From positions 1 through 6,092 of the forward strand of contig SXSP01000527.1 in the NCBI GenBank assembly GCA_005792225.1: a stretch of 6,092 nt of DNA, read 5' to 3'. The DNA is from Bdellovibrionales bacterium (GTDB taxonomy: Bacteria; Bdellovibrionota; Bdellovibrionia; Bdellovibrionales; JAMPXM01). A program made the translations under genes and the position numbers. The notes below the pieces were generated by a model that saw only the letters and a program-made list of their open reading frames with translations, did no database searches and was not told where the DNA came from. Positions 1 through 5,391 of the stretch are shown here, piece by piece. Numbering within the stretch: the first letter of the stretch is position 1; every line of letters begins with the position of its first letter.

Positions 1-1008
1 GTTGATTTTCCGAGTAATCTGGACCGCGACGGATCCGTGATTGATGCCGTGATATGCCTTGAACTTGTTAACGCCCTCGATCTGGACATCAAACTCACCG
101 TTTGCGTCCTGACCGAGAGTAATCACGTCGCCAGGCTTCAGCCCCATGAGCTCCTGAAGCGTGATCTCCGTTTGACCGAGGTCGACGCGCACGTCGACGT
201 CCGTTTCGAGAAGCTGCTGCTGGATGATTCCGCTCCAGAGCTTCTTATCCGTTTGATCCGATTCCACCTGGAAACCGCTCGAGAGTTTTTGTTTGATCGG
301 CTCAATCGTTGAATAAGGAATGACGAGGGTGATGGTGCCGTTCGCGTTCTCGAGCTCGACGTCGAAGGTCGACGCGATGACAACGTCCGTAGGAGGAACG
401 ATGCCGACGAACTGCGGGTTGACTTCCGTTCGGACGAAGCTCGCGTCAATCGTCTCGACCGAGAGCCAAGCCTGCTCGAGATCGTCGATCGCGAGCTCGA
501 CGACCTTTCTCACGATCGAGAGCTCGATCGGCGTGAAGTCTTTTCCTTCGATCTTGGTGTAAGGACGATCGTCGCCGCCGAAAAAGCTATCGACGAGCGC
601 ATAGGCGAGCTTTGACTCGATGACGAGAAGAGCCGAGCCGCGAAGCGCGTTGAAGCGCAAAACCGACATGCATGTCGGCATGGGAAGCGTAGTGATGAAT
701 TCACCGAACTTCAAAAAATCCGTGCTCGCATGATTGAGCGCCGCGATTTTTCTGAGCGCGCTTGAGAGCGAAACGCGGAACGAACGCATGAATTTCTCGT
801 AGATGACGTCGAGCTGCGGGAGGCGTCCGCGAATGATCCGATCCTGGCTCGTCAGATCGTAAACGACGACGACGCGATCGTCGGCCGGTGCTCCACCACC
901 CCCACCGCCGCCGCCGGATGCGGCCGCGCCTGAATCTCCCGCGAGCTCCCCTTCGGAAACCGCGGCTAGCAGGGCATCAACTTCGCTTTGCGAAAGAACC
1001 TGACTCAT
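1..1008 (-). CDS. fliM: Flagellar motor switch protein FliM (3' end cut by window edge)
   Basis: FliM forms the middle of the cytoplasmic C-ring, binds phosphorylated CheY and, with FliG and FliN, sets rotation direction. The frame is open for 336 codons from the ATG at 1006-1008 to the window edge. The N-terminus MSQVLSQSEVDALLAA is the classic CheY-P-binding segment. Residues 17-44 are a flexible linker containing eight consecutive glycines (32-39). The core domain follows: RIIRGRLPQLDVI at 57-69, LVDSFFGG at 138-145 and NPQFVGIVPP at 197-206, all typical of FliM. From about residue 268 comes the SpoA/FliN-like C-terminal domain (TDVDVRVDLG, then LMGLKPGDVI). The last visible residues (VAVQITRKIN) match the usual end of the family, so only a few codons are probably missing. 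It lies 17 nt after fliL; the upstream GGGG gives only a weak Shine-Dalgarno. Identification is very secure. Confidence 0.97.
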   Translation of the reverse strand, partial: MSQVLSQSEVDALLAAVSEGELAGDSGAAASGGGGGGGGAPADDRVVVVYDLTSQDRIIRGRLPQLDVIYEKFMRSFRVSLSSALRKIAALNHASTDFLKFGEFITTLPMPTCMSVLRFNALRGSALLVIESKLAYALVDSFFGGDDRPYTKIEGKDFTPIELSIVRKVVELAIDDLEQAWLSVETIDASFVRTEVNPQFVGIVPPTDVVIASTFDVELENANGTITLVIPYSTIEPIKQKLSSGFQVESDQTDKKLWSGIIQQQLLETDVDVRVDLGQTEITLQELMGLKPGDVITLGQDANGEFDVQIEGVNKFKAYHGINHGSVAVQITRKIN

Positions 1009-1025
1009 GATCTAAACCCCAAAAC

Positions 1026-1580
1026 TCAGTTGAAGATGAACTCAGTGAAGTGAACGCGCTTGATCTTTCCCTTGGTCAGAAAGGCGTTCACGGTGTCGCG
1101 GATCTCGTCCCGCAGGAAGTCCTTGCCTTCGGTCGACGAAAGTTGCGCGTACGTCTTGCTCGAGAGAAGAATGATGATGATGTCGCGGATCTGCGGCTTG
1201 CGCTTATCGATTTCTTCCGCGATGCGCTCGCCTTCCGTCTCAAGTTCCATGTTTACTTTTAAAACTTTGTTTCCGCGATTTCCGGAGAGGTTCACGAGAA
1301 AGGTTTCGAGCGGAATCATTTTGCCGACGAAGTCCTCGGCTTCTTCCGCGTGCTCTTCTCCGTGACCGCCTTCGCCGTGCTCGCCTTCGACCATTCCGGT
1401 CGCGGCTTTTTCGACGGCTTTCGCGTTCTCGATATCTTTTTGGCGAGACGAATAGACCATGAATCCGACGCCCGCGACGACCAACATATTAATCAGTACG
1501 AGAGCGTAGAGAATGATGGGCTTTCCACCCGATGATCCCTGCCCGCCCTCGGGCGCCGCTGCCTTTGCCTCTTCTGCCAC
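1026..1580 (-). CDS. fliL: Flagellar basal body-associated protein FliL
   Basis: FliL is a single-pass inner-membrane protein around the stator units of the flagellar motor, supporting torque and stator stability. I chose the GTG at 1578-1580 (184 aa) over the in-frame TTG at 1596-1598, because a perfect AGGAGG (minus strand, 1588-1593) lies 7 nt before the GTG, inside the longer frame. Using the GTG numbering, residues 1-20 are a short cytoplasmic tail, 22-43 a membrane helix, and 64-83 an acidic His/Gly/Glu-rich linker (GEHGEGGHGEEHAEE). Residues 88-184 form the FliL domain (MIPLETFLVNLSGN, RDIIIILLSSKT, ending VHFTEFIFN, close to the usual family ending). It is the first gene of the fliL-fliM unit and has a sigma-54 type promoter upstream. 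The family call is secure; the start change is an inference from the ribosome binding site. Confidence 0.95.
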   Translation of the reverse strand: MAEEAKAAAPEGGQGSSGGKPIILYALVLINMLVVAGVGFMVYSSRQKDIENAKAVEKAATGMVEGEHGEGGHGEEHAEEAEDFVGKMIPLETFLVNLSGNRGNKVLKVNMELETEGERIAEEIDKRKPQIRDIIIILLSSKTYAQLSSTEGKDFLRDEIRDTVNAFLTKGKIKRVHFTEFIFN

Positions 1581-1587
1581 TTCAAGG

Positions 1588-1593
1588 CCTCCT
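1588..1593 (-). promoter_or_regulatory. Ribosome binding site deciding the fliL start
   Basis: The minus strand reads AGGAGG here, a full Shine-Dalgarno sequence. The gap to the GTG at 1578-1580 is 7 nt, which is optimal. The upstream TTG at 1596-1598 has no comparable site in front of it. Starting at the TTG would place this Shine-Dalgarno inside the coding sequence. Confidence 0.8.
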
Positions 1594-1626
1594 GCCAAAA
1601 AGAAAGTTCCCTCAAGGCTGAAGAGA

Positions 1627-1641
1627 GCAACAGAAGTGCCA
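1627..1641 (-). promoter_or_regulatory. Sigma-54 (RpoN) -24/-12 promoter for fliL-fliM
   Basis: Read on the minus strand the sequence is TGGCACTTCTGTTGC. The sigma-54 consensus is TGGCAC, then 5 bases, then TTGC, and this matches all fixed positions with correct GG-to-GC spacing. The start of transcription would be near 1615. That gives a leader of about 35 nt containing the AGGAGG and leading to the GTG of fliL. Many flagellated bacteria run mid-class flagellar genes from sigma-54 promoters, so the context fits. Match and spacing are seen; activity is inferred. Confidence 0.85.
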
Positions 1642-1678
1642 ACAGGACGTTAGTGATCAAAGGTGCGAGAAGATGCGG

Positions 1679-1704
1679 CGTAAGCCCGCGTGCGCAGGCT
1701 AACG
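1679..1704 (-). other. Imperfect hairpin downstream of the phosphatase gene
   Basis: On the minus strand CGTTAGCC and GGCTTACG flank a 10-nt loop; 7 of 8 positions pair, with one T-T mismatch. It begins about 48 nt after the stop of the inositol-monophosphatase-like gene. No T-tract follows it, so it is not a convincing intrinsic terminator. It could be a 3'-end stabilising stem, a factor-dependent termination region or part of the fliL upstream control region. Confidence 0.35.
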
Positions 1705-1710
1705 TCTAGC

Positions 1711-1737
1711 GTGTCGGTGGTGATTTCATGTGTCGGT
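1711..1737 (-). repeat. Two direct copies of ACCGACAC upstream of the sigma-54 promoter
   Basis: The plus-strand octamer GTGTCGGT occurs at 1711-1718 and again at 1730-1737, so the copies begin 19 bp apart (minus-strand reading ACCGACAC). They lie about 95-125 bp upstream of the predicted fliL transcription start, within the usual range for sigma-54 enhancer-binding protein sites. The repeat is seen directly; the binding-site role is a guess, since many such sites are dyads rather than direct repeats. Confidence 0.35.
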
Positions 1738-1752
1738 TCGTCGGAGTCGAGG

Positions 1753-2604
1753 TCAGAATCTTGACGGCTTACGACCTGAGCGCACGTCGCGGAAGAGCTT
1801 CAGGAGCTCTTGATGTTGTGAGGGTGCTCCGCACGCGACGGACTTCAATCGAGGATTGAAGTCGTGACCTTCCATATCGGTCGCGATCGCGCCCGCTTCC
1901 CGCGCGATGACGACACCGGCGGCGGTGTCCCAAGGACTTAGGTTTTTTTCCCAGAAAGCATCGAAGATGCCTTCCGCTACGAAACAAAGGTCGAGAGCCG
2001 CGGCTCCCGCTCGACGAATGCCGCGTGAATTTTTGATCGTCGCGTACGTGAACTCAAGTTGTTCGTCGAGGGTGTTATCTGTTTCGAAAAAACCAGTCGC
2101 GAAGAGACCGTCGCGAAACTTCGTGCGTGTGCTCACGTGAATGCGTTCGCCGTTGAGGAAAGCACCTCCGCCCTTCACGGCGTGATAGCGCGACCCGAGC
2201 TTCGGCGCATCGACGACTCCCATGACGAGCTCGCCGTTGATCTCAAGCCCGATGCTGATGCAAAAGACGGGAAAGCGATGAACGTAGTTCGTCGTGCCGT
2301 CGAGAGGATCGATCATCCAGAGCGCTCCCGTCGCTGGCCTCAAGCCCGCATCGACTTGTCCCGACACTCCCGACTCCTCACCGAGGATCGCGTGCTCGGG
2401 AAAAGATTTGCGAATCAGATCGACGATGAGTTTCTCGCTCTCTTTGTCGGCTTCGCTGACGAGTCCCGCTTGAAACTTTTCATCGACGTTTTTCAAATTG
2501 CCGAAGTAACGATTCAAGATTTGGCTCGCGCCATCGCAAGCTTCGAAAGCGGTTTTTAAGTAGCGATCTAATTCGTATGTCGAGGTCGAGTTCATCTCAC
2601 GCAT
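1753..2604 (-). CDS. Inositol monophosphatase family protein (SuhB-like)
   Basis: The family consists of Mg2+-dependent, Li+-sensitive sugar and inositol phosphate phosphatases; bacterial SuhB also has a role in rRNA transcription antitermination. The 283-aa length is normal. Signature residues are all present: SEADKESE at 50-57 (D53), GEESG at 75-79 (metal ligand E76), IDPLDGTTNYVHRFP at 98-112 (metal ligands D99 and D102), AVKGGGAFLNG at 142-152, and PWDTAAG at 224-230 (D226). It should be catalytically competent. The precise substrate (inositol-1-phosphate, 3'-phosphoadenosine phosphate or another) cannot be told from sequence by eye. The start is the ATG at 2602-2604; a second in-frame ATG three codons in is also possible, and neither has a strong ribosome binding site. 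It is divergent from the SPOR gene and separated from fliL by about 150 bp with its own promoter, so probably not part of the flagellar unit. Confidence 0.93.
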   Translation of the reverse strand: MREMNSTSTYELDRYLKTAFEACDGASQILNRYFGNLKNVDEKFQAGLVSEADKESEKLIVDLIRKSFPEHAILGEESGVSGQVDAGLRPATGALWMIDPLDGTTNYVHRFPVFCISIGLEINGELVMGVVDAPKLGSRYHAVKGGGAFLNGERIHVSTRTKFRDGLFATGFFETDNTLDEQLEFTYATIKNSRGIRRAGAAALDLCFVAEGIFDAFWEKNLSPWDTAAGVVIAREAGAIATDMEGHDFNPRLKSVACGAPSQHQELLKLFRDVRSGRKPSRF

Positions 2605-2654
2605 GGTGAGCTATCCAAGACTCCCAGACCTAGTAAAGTCAAGGATTTGACACG

Positions 2655-2683
2655 TTGACCATAATGGCCACGAAACTTACGAT
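2655..2683 (+). promoter_or_regulatory. Candidate sigma-70 type promoter for the SPOR gene
   Basis: TTGACC (2655-2660) and TACGAT (2678-2683) are separated by exactly 17 bp and match the housekeeping consensus at 5 of 6 and 4 of 6 positions. Transcription would start near 2690, giving a leader of about 70 nt that includes the inverted repeat at 2721-2739. A perfect TTGACA also occurs at 2647-2652 but has no suitable -10 partner. Confidence 0.45.
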
Positions 2684-2720
2684 GAGAGAGAGCGGTTAAT
2701 CAGGAAGATCAGCCCAAGGC

Positions 2721-2739
2721 ATGACCTCGCATAGGTCAT
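2721..2739. repeat. Perfect 7-bp inverted repeat in the SPOR gene leader
   Basis: ATGACCT and AGGTCAT flank the 5-nt centre CGCAT. The element ends 19 nt before the ATG of the SPOR gene and lies downstream of the candidate promoter. It could be an operator for a dimeric repressor or a small RNA hairpin close to the ribosome binding site. The symmetry is seen; the role is inferred. Confidence 0.5.
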
Positions 2740-2758
2740 TTAAGTCACGGAGACAAAA

Positions 2759-3580
2759 ATGAGAAATCAGGTGGGAAGCTCCCGAATGGATACAGTTTTG
2801 AAGATGATGTTGATCGCCTTCATTTCGTTATTGGCGTTCTCGTCGGGAGTTTATTTCGGCAAGCAACTGAGTGACAGCGATCATCAGTTGAAAGCGCTCG
2901 AAGGCGACTTCAGCAAAACTTCGACGAAGACGGCCGAGCACAAAGAAGAACACGGCGACTCTTCCCACGGCGGCGCTGGTGGCAATCCCGAGGACGCGAT
3001 CAACGAAGAAGAAGTCGCGGCGATGTCAGAAAAATTCGTGAACGACGAAAAAGAAGAAGGCCACGGCGAAGCTCGCAAGATCGCGTCGGCAGATGCGCAT
3101 GATGATCACGCGGCTCCCGCGCACGGCGCGAAGAAAGCCGAAGCTAAGCACGAGGCTCCCGCGCACGCGGCTCCGAAAGCCGCGAACTCGCACGGTGAGA
3201 AGAAACCCGATCTGAGCGCCGCTCACAAAGCTGCGGCACGGGTGGCTCACAATGCCGCTCCCGCCGAGACACATAAGCCCGCGACCGAAGAAACGCGCGC
3301 GCCGAACAGTCTTCCAAAAACCGTGGGAGCGTCGGCCGATGTTGAATTCACGGTTCAAGTCGCTTCTTACCCCACGATGGACGCGGCAAAAGCGAAATCT
3401 GACGAGCTTAAACAAAAAGGATTTGTGGCGTTCCCGGTTGAAGCGCAAGTCAACGGCAAGACTTGGTACCGCGTGAGCGTCGGAAGCTTCAAGACTTACA
3501 AAGAAGCGACGACGTACCGCGCTCAGTTCTTGAAAGCGACGAATCTCACGACCGCGATCGTTCAAAAGATTCAGCGCTAA
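2759..3580 (+). CDS. Membrane-anchored SPOR-domain protein with His/Ala/Lys-rich linker
   Basis: SPOR domains bind denuded peptidoglycan glycan strands and often direct proteins to division septa. This 273-aa protein has a short basic cytoplasmic tail, a membrane helix at about 13-34, and a long low-complexity periplasmic linker at about 42-190. A C-terminal SPOR domain follows at about 196-272 (FTVQVASYPTMDAAKAKSDE, then TWYRVSVGSFKTYKEA). This architecture resembles FtsN or DedD, but nothing proves orthology. The linker holds 13 histidines between residues 61 and 172, with repeated APAH and SHGE-like words. The ATG at 2759 is preceded by GGAG with a 6-nt gap. The gene is divergent from the phosphatase gene and convergent with the beta-barrel gene, whose stop codon overlaps its own. 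A septal or cell-wall role is inferred from the domain only. Confidence 0.88.
   Translation: MRNQVGSSRMDTVLKMMLIAFISLLAFSSGVYFGKQLSDSDHQLKALEGDFSKTSTKTAEHKEEHGDSSHGGAGGNPEDAINEEEVAAMSEKFVNDEKEEGHGEARKIASADAHDDHAAPAHGAKKAEAKHEAPAHAAPKAANSHGEKKPDLSAAHKAAARVAHNAAPAETHKPATEETRAPNSLPKTVGASADVEFTVQVASYPTMDAAKAKSDELKQKGFVAFPVEAQVNGKTWYRVSVGSFKTYKEATTYRAQFLKATNLTTAIVQKIQR
3107..3167 (+). repeat. Imperfect 19-nt direct repeat within the SPOR linker
   Basis: Copies at 3107-3125 and 3149-3167 differ at one base of 19 and start 42 bp (14 codons) apart, so the frame is preserved. Each encodes HAAPAH or HEAPAH. This points to linker growth by in-frame duplication or slippage, and length variation between strains would be expected. 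Confidence 0.6.
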
Positions 3581-4116
3581 AAGCTCCAGCCCGCGTAGAG
3601 GCCCGCTCCCAGCAGCGGGTTCGGAGCGTAGGTTTCCGAAACCGAAGCTCTCCCCTCCAGATCGATATTCAATCTCTTCGCAATCAAGAACCTGACACCG
3701 CCAGCGAGGGACGCCAGACTGTAAGGCGTCCCCTCGTCACGCGCGGAATCGTTCGCGAAGTTTGTCGTCACCGTATCGTACTGTATGCCGAATCCGAGGG
3801 CGCCGTAGGGCTGAGCGATCCACTTATTTCTGAAGATATGTCTCGCCCAGCCGATCCACTCGGTATGCTCACGCTTGATCTGCAAATACGAAACTTGGTT
3901 GGATTGCGTGAACCGCGAAAACTCCAAATACAGATCGAGATGACGGAATCGGTATCCACCCCGCAAAGACAGCGGCTGACGAATCTCGTAGTTTCTTCCG
4001 TCGGCGTCGTATTCAAATGACATTTGAGTGCCGAGCGACGCGAGCGGTCCCGCGTGGCTTCTCAGCGAAAAAAAGATTCCCACGAATATCAGAAAGACGA
4101 AACTTACCTTGCGCAC
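3577..4116 (-). CDS. Small outer-membrane beta-barrel protein (predicted)
   Basis: I do not recognise a named family. The 179-aa product starts with a clear signal peptide: basic MRK, a hydrophobic stretch at about 4-18, then a likely signal peptidase I site after SHA (residue 22). The mature part of about 157 residues shows alternating polar and hydrophobic/aromatic strands with turns (LSLRGGYRF, LDLYLEFSRF, PYGALGFGIQY, LASLAGGVRF, LNIDLEGRASV). It ends GLYAGWSF, the C-terminal aromatic typical of barrels inserted by the BAM machinery. Size suggests an eight-stranded OmpA/OmpW-like barrel. The GTG start at 4114-4116 lies inside the last codons of the upstream metallopeptidase gene, with AGGGGG 4 nt before it, so translation is probably coupled. 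Its stop overlaps that of the SPOR gene on the other strand. The function could be a porin, adhesin or structural barrel; nothing in the sequence decides. Confidence 0.82.
   Translation of the reverse strand: MRKVSFVFLIFVGIFFSLRSHAGPLASLGTQMSFEYDADGRNYEIRQPLSLRGGYRFRHLDLYLEFSRFTQSNQVSYLQIKREHTEWIGWARHIFRNKWIAQPYGALGFGIQYDTVTTNFANDSARDEGTPYSLASLAGGVRFLIAKRLNIDLEGRASVSETYAPNPLLGAGLYAGWSF
3602..3619. terminator. GC-rich hairpin just past the SPOR gene, possible weak terminator
   Basis: CCCGCT and AGCGGG form a perfect 6-bp stem with a 6-nt loop, beginning 22 nt after the SPOR stop and lying inside the 3' end of the convergent barrel gene. Only TT follows on the plus strand, so intrinsic termination would be weak. 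It is the only stem I see near this gene junction. Confidence 0.3.
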
Positions 4117-5261
4117 GAGTCCCCCTGGCCAATCGGGTTTGCGGACTCAGCGGTTGCTTGAAAGTTTACGACGGCGGTCGGCGAAAGGAACTCGTTCTTC
4201 GCTTGCGCCTCTTCGGCCCGCTCAGCCAGTCGAGGTAAGATTTCGATCAAGGTACGCGCGGCCTCGATTCTCTGCTCGAGGGTCATCTTCGCCCCCAGCT
4301 TCTTTGACGTTTGCGCACGAAGAATCCGCGCGTAACGCGAACCAATCTCGTACGCGAGCCCGACGCGATTCTCCTCGTTCTTAAATTGATCACCCTTGAG
4401 GACCTGGCGGAGATCATCAGTGGAAATTAACGGCGTCGCCTTGGCCTTCAAAGTCCTTTTACAACGCTCCTGAGGAAGCGAGTGAGCGATGAACTCGTCG
4501 TCTCCCGTGTAAACCCAGCCCCAGAAATCCGCAAAGCCTTCATTCATGGCGCGAAGCAAAGTCTCGTTGTAGATTTGCGGGCTGCTCGGCTCCGCGGTCT
4601 TTTCGACCGGCTTCAAGCGAGAGAGAACCAACGCATGAAAGATGCGGTGAAAATGCTCGTGAGCGAGGATACCGGCGTTTACGCCGATGGGGAGTTCCGA
4701 ATCCGAGTACGGCACGAGGAGGAGCGCGTTCAAGCGTCGCTCAAAGAGCGCGTTGTTTCGAACCGTATTTTTCTTTTGCTTGTTCACGACGTTCGCTTCG
4801 ACACCGATGACGGCCGGCCAATCCACTTGTTGGTCACTTAAGCCCACGGCGAGATTGATCTCACGGAGTCGCTCCATGTGCGCGTGAATGGAAGTCGCTA
4901 GGAGCGAGACGTAATCAGCCGGCACCATGACTCCCTCACGAGTGCGGGCGAAGCGGCCGACGGGCTTTGAGCTCTCAATTGTTCCGTTACTCTCGTACGG
5001 ATCCACGAGGATCTTCGCGTAACTGCCGCCCAGGGTGTGAGGCTGATGGAAGCTCCTGATTTCAACTTTTTGCAGACGGTAGTCGCCGTTCTCGTCCGGA
5101 AACGGGATCTGAAACACCCTCGTCGTGCCCGAATCGAGTCCGCTGATCGGAGCGCACGCGGGCATCCAAACGAAAACCATCCCCAGAACGAATACCGTGA
5201 GGCCCCACGCTCGAACCGGGCCTTTAAGGGTTTTCCGCAATGGGAGTGATGAGAGCTTCAC
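4104..5261 (-). CDS. Putative exported zinc metallopeptidase (HExxH, gluzincin-like)
   Basis: I do not recognise a named family. The 385-aa product has a basic N-terminus and a hydrophobic segment at about 19-33. It is followed by MPAC at 33-36, a poor lipobox, while ACA at 35-37 could instead be a signal peptidase I site; either way it is exported. HEHFH at 201-205 matches the HExxH zinc-binding and catalytic motif. NEGFADFWGW at 240-249 resembles the downstream glutamate motif of gluzincins such as thermolysin-like enzymes, making H201, H205 and E241 likely zinc ligands and E202 the catalytic base. C267 and C383 could form a disulfide. The GTG start at 5259-5261 has AGGA 7 nt upstream. The gene's last 13 bp overlap the barrel gene, so the two are probably made together. 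Peptidase activity is inferred from motifs, and the substrate is unknown. Confidence 0.8.
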   Translation of the reverse strand: MKLSSLPLRKTLKGPVRAWGLTVFVLGMVFVWMPACAPISGLDSGTTRVFQIPFPDENGDYRLQKVEIRSFHQPHTLGGSYAKILVDPYESNGTIESSKPVGRFARTREGVMVPADYVSLLATSIHAHMERLREINLAVGLSDQQVDWPAVIGVEANVVNKQKKNTVRNNALFERRLNALLLVPYSDSELPIGVNAGILAHEHFHRIFHALVLSRLKPVEKTAEPSSPQIYNETLLRAMNEGFADFWGWVYTGDDEFIAHSLPQERCKRTLKAKATPLISTDDLRQVLKGDQFKNEENRVGLAYEIGSRYARILRAQTSKKLGAKMTLEQRIEAARTLIEILPRLAERAEEAQAKNEFLSPTAVVNFQATAESANPIGQGDSCAR

Positions 5262-5391
5262 AAATACGTCCTACTGAATTAGATTTCCCAAGCCGCCGTT
5301 TTACAGCCTTGGAACAACCGAAACAAGACTAGCAAGAACCGAGCACGAGCGCCCGGGAGCGCCTAAAAGCCACCAGACGAGGGGATCAAAC
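5262..5391. other. Divergent intergenic region, metallopeptidase / helicase
   Basis: This 130-bp gap must hold the promoters of both flanking genes. I see no good -35/-10 pair for either strand. The helicase ribosome binding site is GAGGGG, ending 7 nt before its GTG. The only notable structure is GAGCGCC repeated at 5347-5353 and 5357-5363, ten base pairs apart. Confidence 0.5.

Noticed and set aside
37..449. Open frames on both strands within fliM
   Set aside because: The continuous FliM frame covers the region with family motifs throughout, so these are shadows.
480..540. Dense CGATCG, GAGCTC and TCGA words in fliM as a possible repeat or uptake signal
   Set aside because: They fall in frame as GAG, CTC, GAC and ATC codons of a conserved protein, so codon preference explains them.
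2059..2559. 166-codon plus-strand frame across the phosphatase gene
   Set aside because: It is antisense to a protein with all catalytic motifs of the inositol monophosphatase family and has no domain of its own.
2605..2650. A minus-strand promoter for the phosphatase gene (TTTACT or TTGACT elements)
   Set aside because: No -35/-10 pair has both acceptable matches and 16-18 bp spacing, so I cannot place the promoter.
3026..3565. 179-codon open frame on the minus strand under the SPOR gene
   Set aside because: The opposite strand encodes a clear SPOR domain with a good start; this frame is Arg/Phe-rich shadow sequence.
3463..4020. 185-codon plus-strand frame across the SPOR end and the barrel gene
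   Set aside because: It overlaps the SPOR domain in another frame and runs antisense to a protein with a signal peptide and barrel pattern; it has no plausible start signal or domain.
5276..5304. TCTAAT on the minus strand as a -10 box for the metallopeptidase gene
   Set aside because: It matches 5 of 6 consensus bases, but there is no good -35 partner, and the implied leader of about 10 nt would cut into the ribosome binding site.
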